Positions 45,655 to 54,589 of a stretch of 64,000 bases of DNA are shown one piece after another (the stretch's first letter is position 1; every line of letters starts with the position of its first letter). The translations under genes were made by a program, and so were the position numbers. The notes below the pieces were generated by a model that was not told the DNA's origin, did not search any database, and saw only the letters and a list, made by a program, of their open reading frames with translations. This stretch comes from Streptomyces sp. NBC_00162 (GTDB lineage Bacteria > Actinomycetota > Actinomycetes > Streptomycetales > Streptomycetaceae), in NCBI RefSeq assembly GCF_024611995.1, contig NZ_CP102509.1:2914001-2978000 (forward strand). Reading direction: 5' to 3'.

Positions 45655-46257
45655 GTGGAACCCACCAGTGAGCGGATGCAGACACCGCGAGCCGCGGGAG
45701 TGGCCGGAATCGCCTTCGCACTGCTGCTCGCGGCGGCGATCGTGCTGATGCGGATCGCCGTCCCGTCGGGGAACGCCGCCGACGCGGCCATTCCTGCGGA
45801 CCAACGCTGGGCGGTGCAGGCGGCCCTGGAGATCGTGCCCTTCGCGGGAATCTGCTTCCTGTGGTTCATGGGCGCCCTGCGCGCCCATACCGGCGAGGCC
45901 GAGGACAGGTTCGTCGCCACCGTGTTCCTGGGCAGCGGGTTCGTCTTCGTCGCCACACTGTTCGTCGCCGCCGGAGCGGCGGGCACCGTGCTGGCGGAGA
46001 ACACGCCCTCCGATTTCGGGCGCCACTACGCGTACACGGTCCTCGCGACCTACTCGATGCGGATGGCCGCCGTATTCGTCCTCGCGACCTCGACGATCGG
46101 ACGGCGGCTCGGAGTCTTCCCCAAGCCGCTGGTTCTGCTGGGCACCGTCGTCGGGCTGGTCCTGCTCATCGTGGCGTCGGCTGTGCCCTGGTCCGAGCTG
46201 GTCTTCCCGGCCTGGGCTCTCATCGTCAGCATCCACATCCTGCTGCACAGGTCCTGA
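45655..46257 (+). CDS. Membrane protein of unknown function
   Basis: This protein of about 200 residues has five or six hydrophobic segments (AGIAFALLLAAAIVLMRIAV, EIVPFAGICFLWFMGAL, FLGSGFVFVATLFVAAGAAG, PLVLLGTVVGLVLLIVASAV, AWALIVSIHILLH). I take the GTG at 45655 because GAGGGG precedes it by five bases; an ATG at 45676 is the alternative. No known family is recognised. It lies between the DMT-like gene and the ferredoxin cassette on the same strand. Confidence 0.72.
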   Translation: MEPTSERMQTPRAAGVAGIAFALLLAAAIVLMRIAVPSGNAADAAIPADQRWAVQAALEIVPFAGICFLWFMGALRAHTGEAEDRFVATVFLGSGFVFVATLFVAAGAAGTVLAENTPSDFGRHYAYTVLATYSMRMAAVFVLATSTIGRRLGVFPKPLVLLGTVVGLVLLIVASAVPWSELVFPAWALIVSIHILLHRS

Positions 46258-46384
46258 CCTGCCCTTCCGCCGTCTGGCAGGCCGTCCCCGGGCCCCGCGT
46301 GCATGCTGGATGCAGGGGAGGGACGGGTACTTCGGGGGCTCGGGGATGACGGGGATGATCGGGCCACGGAAGGGCTGATCTTTC

Positions 46385-46621
46385 ATGAGGCTTGTCGTCG
46401 ACCTCAATCGCTGCCAGGGATACGCGCAGTGCGCGTTCCTCGCTCCCGACGTGTTCGCCATGCACGGTGACGAGTCGCTGCTGTACGACCCGGAGGCGGA
46501 CGAGGAACAGCGCGAGAACGTCGCGCGCGCCGTCGCCGCCTGCCCGGTCGGGGCGATCCTCGTCGAATACGACGCTGCGGACGGTCCCGTACTCACCCCG
46601 GAGGTGCGCGGTGAGCGGTGA
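46385..46621 (+). CDS. Ferredoxin, P450-associated type
   Basis: This 78-residue one-cluster ferredoxin has C10-x2-Y13-x2-C16 and a distant CPVG cysteine, so only three cluster cysteines are seen and a tyrosine holds the usual second position. This pattern is known in actinobacterial ferredoxins that serve cytochromes P450 and usually means a [3Fe-4S] or an unusual [4Fe-4S] cluster. It overlaps the reductase gene by 11 bases and precedes a P450 gene, making a full electron-transfer set. Confidence 0.92.
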   Translation: MRLVVDLNRCQGYAQCAFLAPDVFAMHGDESLLYDPEADEEQRENVARAVAACPVGAILVEYDAADGPVLTPEVRGER

Positions 46622-48005
46622 CGGAAGCCTCGAGCACCTCAAGCGCGAGGGCCGCATCGTCGTCGTCGGCGCCTCCCTGGCCGGCCTGCGGGCGGCCGAA
46701 ACCATGCGCGAGAAGGGCTTCACCGGTTCGCTCACGATGATCGGCGACGAGCCGTACGAGCCGTACGACCGGCCCCCGCTGTCCAAGCAGGTGCTGCTGG
46801 GCAAGGCGACCGCGGACCGTACCGCCCTCCCCCGCCGCCGGGACATCGACGCGAAGTGGCGCCTCGGAGTCCCCGCCTCCGGCCTGGACATGGCGGCCCG
46901 GCGGGTGCGCCTCGCCGACGGCGACGAGGTGGAGTACGACCGGCTGCTGATCGCCACCGGCGTACGGGCCCGGCCGTGGCCCAACGAGGCCGAGGGCGCC
47001 CTCGACGGCGTCTTCGTCCTGCGCACCCGCGACGACGGCGCCCGGCTGGAACGGGCCCTCGCGGCCGGTCCCCGCCGGGTACTCGTCATCGGGGCCGGGT
47101 TCACCGGATCCGAGATCGCCTCCGCCTGCCGGGAGCGCGATCTGCCCGTCACGGTCGCCGAGCGGGGCGCCGCGCCCCTCGTCGGCGCGCTCGGCGGGGT
47201 GATCGGCGAGGTCGCCGCCCAGATGCACCAGGAGCACGGGGTGGACCTGCGCACCGGCGTGATGGTGACCGGGCTGGAGGGCGATCCCTCCGGGCGGGTC
47301 CGCGCCGCCCACCTCTCCGACGGCGCCACCGTCGAGGCCGACGTGGTGGTCGTCTCGCTCGGCGCGCAGCGCAACACCGAGTGGCTCGCCGGGTCCGGAC
47401 TGGGTGCCGGCCCCCGCGGCATCGCCTGCGACGCGGGCTGCCGGGCCTTCAACATCTGGGGCATCGTCACCGACGACATCTACGTGGCGGGTGACGTGGC
47501 ACGTTCCCCGCACGCGCTCTTCGGGTACCAGTTCCTGTCGCTGGAGCACTGGGGCAACGCCGTCGCCCAGGCCGAGACGGCGGCGCACAACATGCTCAGC
47601 GAAGGCATGGACCGCCGCCCCCACGTGTGGATCCCGGCCTTCTGGTCCTCCCAGTTCGGCGTGAACATCAAGTCGGTCGGGGTGCCGCCGATGGGGACCG
47701 AGATCCAGGTCACGCAGGGCTCCCTCGCGGAGCGCCGGTTCGCGGCCGTGTACGGGTACCAGGGCCGCATGATCGCCGCCGTGACCTTCGACAACTGCCG
47801 GTGGCTCCCGTTCTACGAGCACCAGATCGAGACCACCGCCCCGTTCCCCCCGCCGTTCTCCACGGTGGACCGCAGGCCGGAGGGGCACAAGCCGATGCCG
47901 GCCGACTTCCCCGACCCGTCGGTCCCCACCCACGGTCCGACCATCACCCTCAGCGGCTACTCGCCGGCCGACCGGACGATGACCTTCACCCCCGCGCGCC
48001 ACTGA
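46611..48005 (+). CDS. FAD-dependent ferredoxin reductase
   Basis: This 464-residue flavoprotein of the putidaredoxin-reductase type has the FAD motif RIVVVGASLAGLRAAETMRE, the NAD(P)H motif RVLVIGAGFTGSEIASACRE, the conserved YDRLLIATG and the C-terminal DDIYVAGDVARSPH. It is about 50 residues longer than many homologues at the C-terminus, ending in a Pro-rich tail. The GTG at 46611 lies six bases after GGAGG, and the gene overlaps the ferredoxin gene. It would pass electrons from NAD(P)H to that ferredoxin. Confidence 0.92.
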   Translation: MSGDGSLEHLKREGRIVVVGASLAGLRAAETMREKGFTGSLTMIGDEPYEPYDRPPLSKQVLLGKATADRTALPRRRDIDAKWRLGVPASGLDMAARRVRLADGDEVEYDRLLIATGVRARPWPNEAEGALDGVFVLRTRDDGARLERALAAGPRRVLVIGAGFTGSEIASACRERDLPVTVAERGAAPLVGALGGVIGEVAAQMHQEHGVDLRTGVMVTGLEGDPSGRVRAAHLSDGATVEADVVVVSLGAQRNTEWLAGSGLGAGPRGIACDAGCRAFNIWGIVTDDIYVAGDVARSPHALFGYQFLSLEHWGNAVAQAETAAHNMLSEGMDRRPHVWIPAFWSSQFGVNIKSVGVPPMGTEIQVTQGSLAERRFAAVYGYQGRMIAAVTFDNCRWLPFYEHQIETTAPFPPPFSTVDRRPEGHKPMPADFPDPSVPTHGPTITLSGYSPADRTMTFTPARH

Positions 48006-48038
48006 CCGCGCCCTCCCCGAGGATCACGAGGACCCGTC

Positions 48039-49289
48039 ATGACACAAGCCATCCTGCGGGAGATCATCGACTACGCGAACCGCGCGAACCCGTACCCGCT
48101 GTACGAGGAGCTCCGCAAGACCCCGGTCTCGCACGACGGGGACGGCCCGTACGTCGTCAGCACGTACTACGAGATCCAGAGCCTCCTGCACGACCCCCGG
48201 ATCAGCTCCGACGCCAAGAACCTGAAGGCGACCGGGGACGATCCGCTGGGCCAGGGCCAGGGCGAGGAGGAGGGGGCGACCCTGCCCCCGTCCTTCCTCA
48301 AGCTCGACCCGCCCGACCACGACCGCCTGCGGCGGATGACGAACCGGCCGTTCGGGCCACCGCACGCCCCCCACCGGGTGCACGACATGCGGGAGGAGCT
48401 CGGCGGCCTCGTATCCGGGCTCATCGACGGCATCGCCACCACCGGGAACCTGGACCGGGTCGACCTGGTCGACCAGTTCGCCTACCCCTTCCCGGTCTCG
48501 GTCATCTGCCGGCTGCTCGGGGTGCCCCACGAGGACGAGCCACGCTTCCACGTCTGGGCGGAGACCCTCGCGGCCAGCCTGGACCCCGACCCGGACGCGG
48601 ACCCCGCCCAGCAGGGCAAGGGGGCCATGGACGCCCGCATGGAACTGGGCATGTACCTGGCCGGGCTGATCGAGGAGCGCCGCAAGAACCCCGGCGACGA
48701 CATGCTGTCGCAGCTGGCGACGGCCGACGGTCCGGACGGCTCGATGACCACGATGGAGGTGCTCAGCACCTCCGCGCTGCTGCTGATCGCGGGCCACGAG
48801 ACCACGGTCAACCTGATCACCAACGGCATGCTGACCCTGCTGCGCCACCCGGACGTCCTCCAGCGACTGCGCGAGGACCCAGCCCTGTCCGTCCCCATCG
48901 TCGAGGAGCTGCTCCGCTACGAGCCTCCCGTGCAGCTGCTGCCCCAGCGCAGCACGCTCACCGAGATCGAGGTCGCCGGCGTGACCATCCCCAAGGGCGC
49001 ATCCCTGTGGCTGATCCTGGCGTCCGGGAACCGCGACCCGAAGCGGTTCGAGAACCCGGACCGCTTCGACCCCGACCGCAAGGACATCCAGCACCTCGGG
49101 CTCGGCAGCGGAATCCACAGCTGCTTCGGCGCCCCGCTGGCCCGGCTGGAGGCCCAGCTGGCCTTGAGCGAGCTCGCCCGGCGGCTGGAGAACCCCCGGC
49201 TGCTGGAGGACCCGCCGCCGTACCGTCAGAACGCGGTCCTGCGCGGCCCGCGCCACCTGACGATCTCCTGCGACGGCGTCCGTCCCTAG
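48039..49289 (+). CDS. Cytochrome P450
   Basis: This 416-residue soluble bacterial P450 shows the I-helix oxygen-activation motif LIAGHETT, the ExxR motif EELLRYEPP and the heme-ligand region LGLGSGIHSCFGAPLAR, with cysteine 362 as proximal ligand. The residue normally Phe before GxGxHxC is Leu here. It is the third gene of a ferredoxin/reductase/P450 cassette, starting 33 bases after the reductase. The substrate is unknown; no biosynthetic cluster is visible nearby. Confidence 0.95.
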   Translation: MTQAILREIIDYANRANPYPLYEELRKTPVSHDGDGPYVVSTYYEIQSLLHDPRISSDAKNLKATGDDPLGQGQGEEEGATLPPSFLKLDPPDHDRLRRMTNRPFGPPHAPHRVHDMREELGGLVSGLIDGIATTGNLDRVDLVDQFAYPFPVSVICRLLGVPHEDEPRFHVWAETLAASLDPDPDADPAQQGKGAMDARMELGMYLAGLIEERRKNPGDDMLSQLATADGPDGSMTTMEVLSTSALLLIAGHETTVNLITNGMLTLLRHPDVLQRLREDPALSVPIVEELLRYEPPVQLLPQRSTLTEIEVAGVTIPKGASLWLILASGNRDPKRFENPDRFDPDRKDIQHLGLGSGIHSCFGAPLARLEAQLALSELARRLENPRLLEDPPPYRQNAVLRGPRHLTISCDGVRP

Positions 49290-50323
49290 GGGGACCGTTC
49301 CTGGTCCGCCGGCAGGACGACCACCTCGGCCGGGGTGAAGGACACCGCGACCCGGTCCCCCGCGGCCGGTGCCCCCGCCAGCCCGCACTCCGCTTCCAGC
49401 ACCGGCCCCGCCTCGGGGCGCAGCAGCAGCGCGACGTGCGTGCCCCGGAAGGTCCGGGACACGACCTCGCAGCGCAGACCGTCCGGGGCCAGGACCACCC
49501 CGGCCGGGCGGATCAGCAGCCGCTGTTCGCCCTCCGGGGATCCGGCCGGGACCGGGACCTTGCCCCACGGGGTCCCCGCGACCCCGCCCGACACCACGGC
49601 CGGGACCACGTTCTCGAAGCCGAGGAAGCGCGCCACGAACTCCGAGGCCGGGCGCTGCCACACCTCCAGCGGGGTCCCGGCCTGCGCGACGCGCCCGTCC
49701 CGCATGACCACCACCCGGTCGGCCAGCGCGAAGCCCTCGCCCTGGTCGTGCGTGACGGCCAGCACCGTGGTCCCCAACCGGGAGAACAGCCCCTGGAGCT
49801 CCACCACGAGCCGCTCGCGCAGCCCTCGGTCCAGCTGCCCCAGCGGTTCGTCCAGCATCAGCAGCCTCGGTGACGGGGCCAGCGCACGGGCCAGCGCCAC
49901 CCGCTGCTGTTCGCCGCCGGACAGCGAGGCCACCGCCCGGCCCTGGGCCCCGGGGAGCCCGACCATCTCCAGCAGCTCCGCGACCCGGGCCTCGGACGAG
50001 CCGCGCCCCTCGCCCCGCATCCGCAGCCCGAAGGCGACGTTCCCGCCGACGTCCCGGTGCGGGAAGAGCTGGTGGTCCTGGAACATCAGGCCCACGCCCC
50101 GCCGGTGTACGGGCACGCCGGCCTGGTCGGCGCCGCCGAGCGAGACCCGGCCCGCGGACACCGGCTGGAGCCCGGCGACGACCCTCAGCAGGGTCGACTT
50201 CCCGCTGCCGCTCGGCCCCAGCACGCACACGATCTCGTGCTCGGCGACCTCCAGGTCCACGCGGTCCACCACCGCGCGCTCGCCGAAGCGGACCGACACC
50301 CCGTCCAGCTGAAGCAGTGTCAT
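49286..50323 (-). CDS. thiQ: Thiamine ABC transporter ATP-binding protein (ThiQ-like)
   Basis: This 345-residue ABC ATPase has Walker A GPSGSGKS (lysine 42), signature SLSGGEQQRVALARAL, Walker B LLMLDEPLGQLD and switch VTHDQGEGF. A C-terminal TOBE-like domain of about 110 residues follows. Its ATG overlaps the stop of the permease gene by one base. Its end overlaps the convergent P450 gene by four bases. Assignment to thiamine comes from the binding protein and the riboswitch in the same operon. Confidence 0.88.
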   Translation of the reverse strand: MTLLQLDGVSVRFGERAVVDRVDLEVAEHEIVCVLGPSGSGKSTLLRVVAGLQPVSAGRVSLGGADQAGVPVHRRGVGLMFQDHQLFPHRDVGGNVAFGLRMRGEGRGSSEARVAELLEMVGLPGAQGRAVASLSGGEQQRVALARALAPSPRLLMLDEPLGQLDRGLRERLVVELQGLFSRLGTTVLAVTHDQGEGFALADRVVVMRDGRVAQAGTPLEVWQRPASEFVARFLGFENVVPAVVSGGVAGTPWGKVPVPAGSPEGEQRLLIRPAGVVLAPDGLRCEVVSRTFRGTHVALLLRPEAGPVLEAECGLAGAPAAGDRVAVSFTPAEVVVLPADQERSP

Positions 50324-52059
50324 CAGAACTCTCCCGAGGTCTTGTCGGGACGCAGTCGCTCCAGCACCAGCAGGGACACCGCGCACACCAGCATCAGAAT
50401 CGTGCTCAGGGCCATGGCCTGCCCGTAGTTCATCTCTCCGGCCCGCCCCAGCAGCCGTGCCACGGCCACCGGCAGCGTCGGACGGTCCGGCCGCGCGATG
50501 AACACGGTCGCGCCGAACTCCCCGAGCGAGATGGCGAAGGCGAAGCCCGCCGCGATCAGCAGCGCCCGCCGGACCAGGGGCAGGTCCACCTCCCGCCAGG
50601 CGCGCAGCGGGGAGGCGCCGAGCACGGCGGCGGCCTCCCGCAGCCGCCCGTCCACGGCGCGCAGCACCGGCAGCATGGTCCGTACGACGAACGGCACGCC
50701 CACCAGGGCCTGCGCGAGCGGAACCAGGATCCACGAGGTCCGCAGATCCAGCGGCGGCTCGTCCAGGGTGATCAGGAAGCCGAAGCCGACCGTCACGGCG
50801 GACACCCCGAGCGGCAGCATCAGCAGCGCGTCGAAGCCCCGTACGAAACGGCCGGCGCGCCGGGTGAGGGCCGCGGCCGCGAGCCCGCCGATGACCAGGG
50901 CGATGGCGGTGGCGGCGAGCGCGTACTGCAGGGAGTTCCAGATCGCCTCCAGCGGGGGCACCAGGAAGGTTCCGCCGCCCGCGCCCACCTCCTGGAGCGC
51001 CCGGTAGAAGCCGAACCCGTACCCGCCGGGCGCGTCGAAGGACCGCTCAACCAGCACCGCCAGCGGGGCCACGATCAGCAGGGCGACCGTCAGCAGCACC
51101 CCGCCCAGCAGGGTGCGCTGCGCCCAGCCGCGCGGCCGGTGCGTCGTGCGCCCCGGGTCCACCAGCCGCAGCGCGGTCTCCCGCTTGCGCACCGTCCAGG
51201 CGTGCACCGCGAGGATCCCGCCGAGAGCCGCGAACTGCACCATCGTCAGCACGGCGGCCGTGGACAGGTCCAGGAGCTGCGCGGTCTGCCGGTAGACCTC
51301 CACCTCCAGGGTGGAGTACGCGGGCCCGCCCAGGATGAGGACGACGCCGAAGGAGCTGAAGGTGAACAGGAAGACCATCAGCGAGGCGGCGGCCACCGAC
51401 GGGGCCAGCGCGGGCAGCGTCACCCGCCGCCAGGCGGCGAACCGCCCGGCGCCCAGGACCCGGGCGGCCTCCTCCTGGCGCGGATCCAGCTGGGCCCACA
51501 GCCCGCCGACCGTCCGTACGACGACGGCGTAGTTGAAGAAGACGTGTGCGAGGAGGATCGCCCACACGGTGGTGTCGAGCCGGACGCCCACCAGTTCGTC
51601 GAGCAGCCCGCCCCGGCCGACCAGCGCCAGGAAAGCGGTGCCGACCACCACGGTCGGCAGCACGAAGGGAACGGTCACCACGGCCCGCAGCAGCTGCTTG
51701 CCGGGGAACTCGAAGCGCGCGAACACGTACGCGCCGGGGAGCGCGATCAGCAGCGTGAGCAGGGTGGAGGCGAACGCCTGCCAGGTGGTGAACCACAGCA
51801 CGTCGGCGATGTCGGGCCGGGCGAGCACCTCGCCGATCCGGCCGAACTGCCAGCCGGCGTCGGTCTTGAGCCCGCGCCCGACGATCGCGGCCACGGGATA
51901 GGCGAAGAACAGCCCGAAGAAGGCCAGGGGCACGGCCATCAGCGCGAACCGCAGGGCCGTGGCCCGGCCGGACTCGCGAGGGGCGGGGACCGGCGCGGCG
52001 CCCTCCGGCGCCGCGCTCGGAACCTGTGTACCGCCTACTTCACGACGAGCGAGGTCCAT
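50323..52059 (-). CDS. thiP: Thiamine ABC transporter permease (ThiP-like, fused two-domain)
   Basis: This 578-residue permease has about twelve helices, two ABC permease halves in one chain, as in ThiP and FbpB proteins. Both EAA-type loops are seen: QEEAARVLGAGRFAAWRRVT and REAAAVLGASPLRAWREVDL. I take the ATG at 52059; one at 52071 is possible. The start overlaps the binding-protein gene by 25 bases. It forms the membrane channel of the thiamine importer. Confidence 0.9.
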   Translation of the reverse strand: MDLARREVGGTQVPSAAPEGAAPVPAPRESGRATALRFALMAVPLAFFGLFFAYPVAAIVGRGLKTDAGWQFGRIGEVLARPDIADVLWFTTWQAFASTLLTLLIALPGAYVFARFEFPGKQLLRAVVTVPFVLPTVVVGTAFLALVGRGGLLDELVGVRLDTTVWAILLAHVFFNYAVVVRTVGGLWAQLDPRQEEAARVLGAGRFAAWRRVTLPALAPSVAAASLMVFLFTFSSFGVVLILGGPAYSTLEVEVYRQTAQLLDLSTAAVLTMVQFAALGGILAVHAWTVRKRETALRLVDPGRTTHRPRGWAQRTLLGGVLLTVALLIVAPLAVLVERSFDAPGGYGFGFYRALQEVGAGGGTFLVPPLEAIWNSLQYALAATAIALVIGGLAAAALTRRAGRFVRGFDALLMLPLGVSAVTVGFGFLITLDEPPLDLRTSWILVPLAQALVGVPFVVRTMLPVLRAVDGRLREAAAVLGASPLRAWREVDLPLVRRALLIAAGFAFAISLGEFGATVFIARPDRPTLPVAVARLLGRAGEMNYGQAMALSTILMLVCAVSLLVLERLRPDKTSGEF

Positions 52060-53132
52060 GCCTTGACCCACTGCTCACGGTTCTTGGCGATGGTCTCGGG
52101 AGCGACGCTCGTAGGCTTCTCGACCACCACACCGTGCTTGGTGAACAGCTCCGGCAGGGAAGCGTCCTTCGTCACCGGGTTCACGAACATCTGCAGCGGC
52201 ATGTCCTCCTGGAACTTCTTGCTGATCAGGAAGTCCACGAGCGCCTTGCCGCCCTCCACGTTCTTCGCGCCCTTCAGCAGGCCCGCGAACTCGGTCTGAC
52301 GGAAGCAGGTGCCGGTGGCGACACCCGTCGGGGCCTCGGCCGGCTGCGGCTCGGCGTACAGCACCTCGACCGGCGGACTGGAGGCGTAGGAGACGACCAG
52401 CGGGCGGTCGCCCTTGGCCTTCTTGCCGCCCGCGGAGCCGGAGAAGCGCTCGTTGTAGGCCTGCTCCCAGCCGTCGACGACCTCGACGCCGTTGGCCTTC
52501 AGCTTGCTCCAGTAGTCCTTCCAGCCCTCGTCGCCGTACTTGCCGACGGAGGCGAGCAGGAAGCCGAGGCCCGGCGAGGAGGTCGCGGCGTTCTCGGTGA
52601 CCAGCAGGTTCTTGTACTCCGGCTTGATCAGGTCGTCCAGCGTCTGCGGCGGGGCGATCTTCTTGTCGGCGAAGTACGCCTTGTCGTAGTTGACGCAGAT
52701 GTCACCGGAGTCGATCGGGGTGACCCGGTGCTCCTTGTCGAGCTGGAACTCCGGCTTCACCTCGCCCAGGCCCTTGGCCTCGTACGGCGTGAAGATCCCG
52801 TTGTCGAGGGCGCGCGAGAGCAGGGTGTTGTCCACCCCGAAGAAGACGTCGCCGCGCGGGGATCCCTTGGTGAGGATCTCCTGGTTCAGCGCCGCGCCCG
52901 CGTCCCCGGACTTCAGCACCTTGACGGTGTAGCCGCTCTGCTGCTCGAACTCCTTGAGGACCGTGTCGGTCACGTTGAAGGAGTCGTGGGAGACGAGCGT
53001 GACGGTCGTGGACTTCGGGGCATCGCTCGTGCCCGCGGACTTGTCCTTGGCGTCGCCGCCGCCGCAGGCGCTGAGCGTGGTGACAAGAGCAGCCGCGAGC
53101 GCGGCGCCCGCGATCTTCTTGGTGGTGCTCAC
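52035..53132 (-). CDS. thiB: Thiamine-binding lipoprotein (ThiB/TbpA-like)
   Basis: This 365-residue periplasmic-type binding protein has a signal peptide and lipobox (LVTTLSAC). The mature chain has family blocks VTLVSHDSFNVTDTVLKEFE, LKSGDAGAALNQEIL, RGDVFFGVDNTLLSRALDNG and YASSPPVEVLYAE, as in TbpA/ThiB. The GTG at 53132 follows AGGAGG by eight bases. It is the first gene of the transporter operon and lies directly behind a TPP riboswitch, so it captures thiamine or its phosphates. Confidence 0.94.
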   Translation of the reverse strand: MSTTKKIAGAALAAALVTTLSACGGGDAKDKSAGTSDAPKSTTVTLVSHDSFNVTDTVLKEFEQQSGYTVKVLKSGDAGAALNQEILTKGSPRGDVFFGVDNTLLSRALDNGIFTPYEAKGLGEVKPEFQLDKEHRVTPIDSGDICVNYDKAYFADKKIAPPQTLDDLIKPEYKNLLVTENAATSSPGLGFLLASVGKYGDEGWKDYWSKLKANGVEVVDGWEQAYNERFSGSAGGKKAKGDRPLVVSYASSPPVEVLYAEPQPAEAPTGVATGTCFRQTEFAGLLKGAKNVEGGKALVDFLISKKFQEDMPLQMFVNPVTKDASLPELFTKHGVVVEKPTSVAPETIAKNREQWVKAWTSLVVK

Positions 53133-53168
53133 TGGTGATTCCTCCTGGGATGTCCAGGAGAAGACGCG

Positions 53169-53209
53169 GCCCTGCCCGGCGCTCTGTGTGAGCGGACGCC
53201 GGGCAGGGC
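53169..53209 (-). terminator. Attenuator hairpin of the thiamine operon leader
   Basis: Thirteen perfect GC-rich pairs (53169-53181 with 53197-53209) lie between the riboswitch and the thiB start. It is the natural expression platform. It lacks a long T tract, so transcriptional termination is likely but unproven. Confidence 0.7.
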
Positions 53210-53228
53210 GCAACAGCATGAGTGGTGA

Positions 53229-53320
53229 CCGAACTTCCTACCCCGAATGACCGGGGCGAGGTTCAGAGGGTCTGCGGATGACGGTTCCGCACTCTCAGCG
53301 CTGTGGCGCTCCCCTGTCGG
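53229..53320 (-). promoter_or_regulatory. TPP riboswitch (THI element)
   Basis: On the minus strand the aptamer has the conserved core segments CAGGGGAGC, CUGAGAGUGCGG, GACCCUCUGAACC and CCGG-GGUAGGAAG. A P1 helix forms between CCGA at its start and UCGG at its end. It would switch off the thiBPQ operon when thiamine pyrophosphate is abundant. Confidence 0.95.
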
Positions 53321-53383
53321 AATATGAAATTGGTTCGGCCACAGGGTACCCCGTGGCCGAATACGGACCCCGATGACCGGAAA

Positions 53384-54496
53384 CTAGCGCTCCGAGGCCG
53401 CGAGCTGGCCGCACGCGCCGTCGATCTCCTGGCCGCGGGTGTCCCGGACGGTCACGGGCACGCCGTGCCGGGCGATGGCCTCCACGAAGGCCTTCTCGTC
53501 CTCGGGCCGCGAGGCGGTCCACTTGGAGCCGGGCGTCGGGTTCAGCGGGATCAGGTTGACGTGGACGCGCTTGCCCTTGAGCAGCTTGCCCAGCAGGTCA
53601 CCGCGCCAGGCCTGGTCGTTGATGTCGCGGATCAGGGCGTACTCGATGGAGATCCGGCGGCCGGACTTCTCCGCGTACTCCCAGGCCGCGCCGAGGACCT
53701 CGCGGACGTTCCAGCGGGTGTTCACGGGGACCAGGGTGTCGCGCAGCTCGTCGTCGGGCGCGTGCAGCGAGACGGCGAGACGGCACTTGAAGCCCTCGTC
53801 GGCGAAGCGCAGCATGGCCGGGACCAGGCCGACAGTGGAGACGGTGATGCCGCGCTGCGACAGGCCGAGGCCGTCGGGCTCCGGGTCGGTGAGGCGGCGG
53901 ATGGCGCCGACCACGCGGTTGTAGTTGGCCAGCGGCTCGCCCATGCCCATGAAGACGATGTTCGAGAGGCGCGCCGGGCCGCCGGGGACCTCGCCGTCGC
54001 GCAGCGCGCGCATGCCGTCGACGATCTGGTGCACGATCTCGGCGGTGGAGAGGTTGCGGTCCAGGCCGGCCTGGCCGGTGGCGCAGAACGGACAGTTCAT
54101 GCCGCAGCCGGCCTGCGAGGAGATGCACATGGTGACCCGGTCCGGGTAGCGCATCAGCACGGACTCGACGAGCGTGCCGTCGTGCAGCTTCCACAGGGTC
54201 TTGCGGGTGGTGTCGTCATCGCACGAGATGTGCCGGATGACGTTCATCAGGTCCGGCAGCAGCTCCTGCTGGAGCTTCTCCCGCGAGCCCGCCGGGATGT
54301 CGGTCCACTCGGCCGGGTCGTGCGCGTAGCGCGCGAAGTAGTGCTGGGAGAGCTGCTTGGCCCGGAACGGCTTCTCGCCGATCGCGGCGACCGCCTCACG
54401 GCGCTCGGCCGGGGTCATGTCGGCGAGGTGCCGGGGCGGCTTCTTGGCCCCGCGAGGGGCGACGAAGGTGAGCTCTCCCGGAACGGGGCGGGCCAT
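53384..54496 (-). CDS. rlmN: 23S rRNA (adenine-C2)-methyltransferase RlmN
   Basis: This 370-residue radical-SAM enzyme methylates C2 of A2503 in 23S rRNA and A37 in some tRNAs. The radical-SAM cluster motif C131-x3-C135-x2-C138 (CGMNCPFC) is preceded by CISSQAG. Further on are [13 protein letters not shown] and the conserved [14 protein letters not shown]. The protein ends in [18 protein letters not shown], carrying the second catalytic cysteine. The ATG at 54496 follows AAGGAG. It stands as a separate transcription unit behind a terminator. Confidence 0.97.
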   Translation of the reverse strand: MARPVPGELTFVAPRGAKKPPRHLADMTPAERREAVAAIGEKPFRAKQLSQHYFARYAHDPAEWTDIPAGSREKLQQELLPDLMNVIRHISCDDDTTRKTLWKLHDGTLVESVLMRYPDRVTMCISSQAGCGMNCPFCATGQAGLDRNLSTAEIVHQIVDGMRALRDGEVPGGPARLSNIVFMGMGEPLANYNRVVGAIRRLTDPEPDGLGLSQRGITVSTVGLVPAMLRFADEGFKCRLAVSLHAPDDELRDTLVPVNTRWNVREVLGAAWEYAEKSGRRISIEYALIRDINDQAWRGDLLGKLLKGKRVHVNLIPLNPTPGSKWTASRPEDEKAFVEAIARHGVPVTVRDTRGQEIDGACGQLAASER

Positions 54497-54519
54497 GGCA
54501 GGTACTCCTTGTAAGACGA

Positions 54520-54547
54520 AAGGCGCGCCGCAGAAGCAGCGCGCCTT
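54520..54547 (-). terminator. Terminator between cdsA and rlmN
   Basis: Nine pairs (54520-54528 with 54539-54547) with a 10-base loop, followed on the minus strand by the T-rich TTTCGTCTTAC. Confidence 0.7.
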
Positions 54548-54589
54548 CCAAGAGTAACCGCCCGGCGTGTTACGACGCCTTTCCGCAGG

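Noticed and set aside
44596..46280. Repeat element CGTCTGGCAG at 44.6 and 46.27 kb
   Set aside because: The second copy lacks the inverted partner that forms the hairpin at 44.6 kb, and ten shared bases in GC-rich DNA are not convincing.
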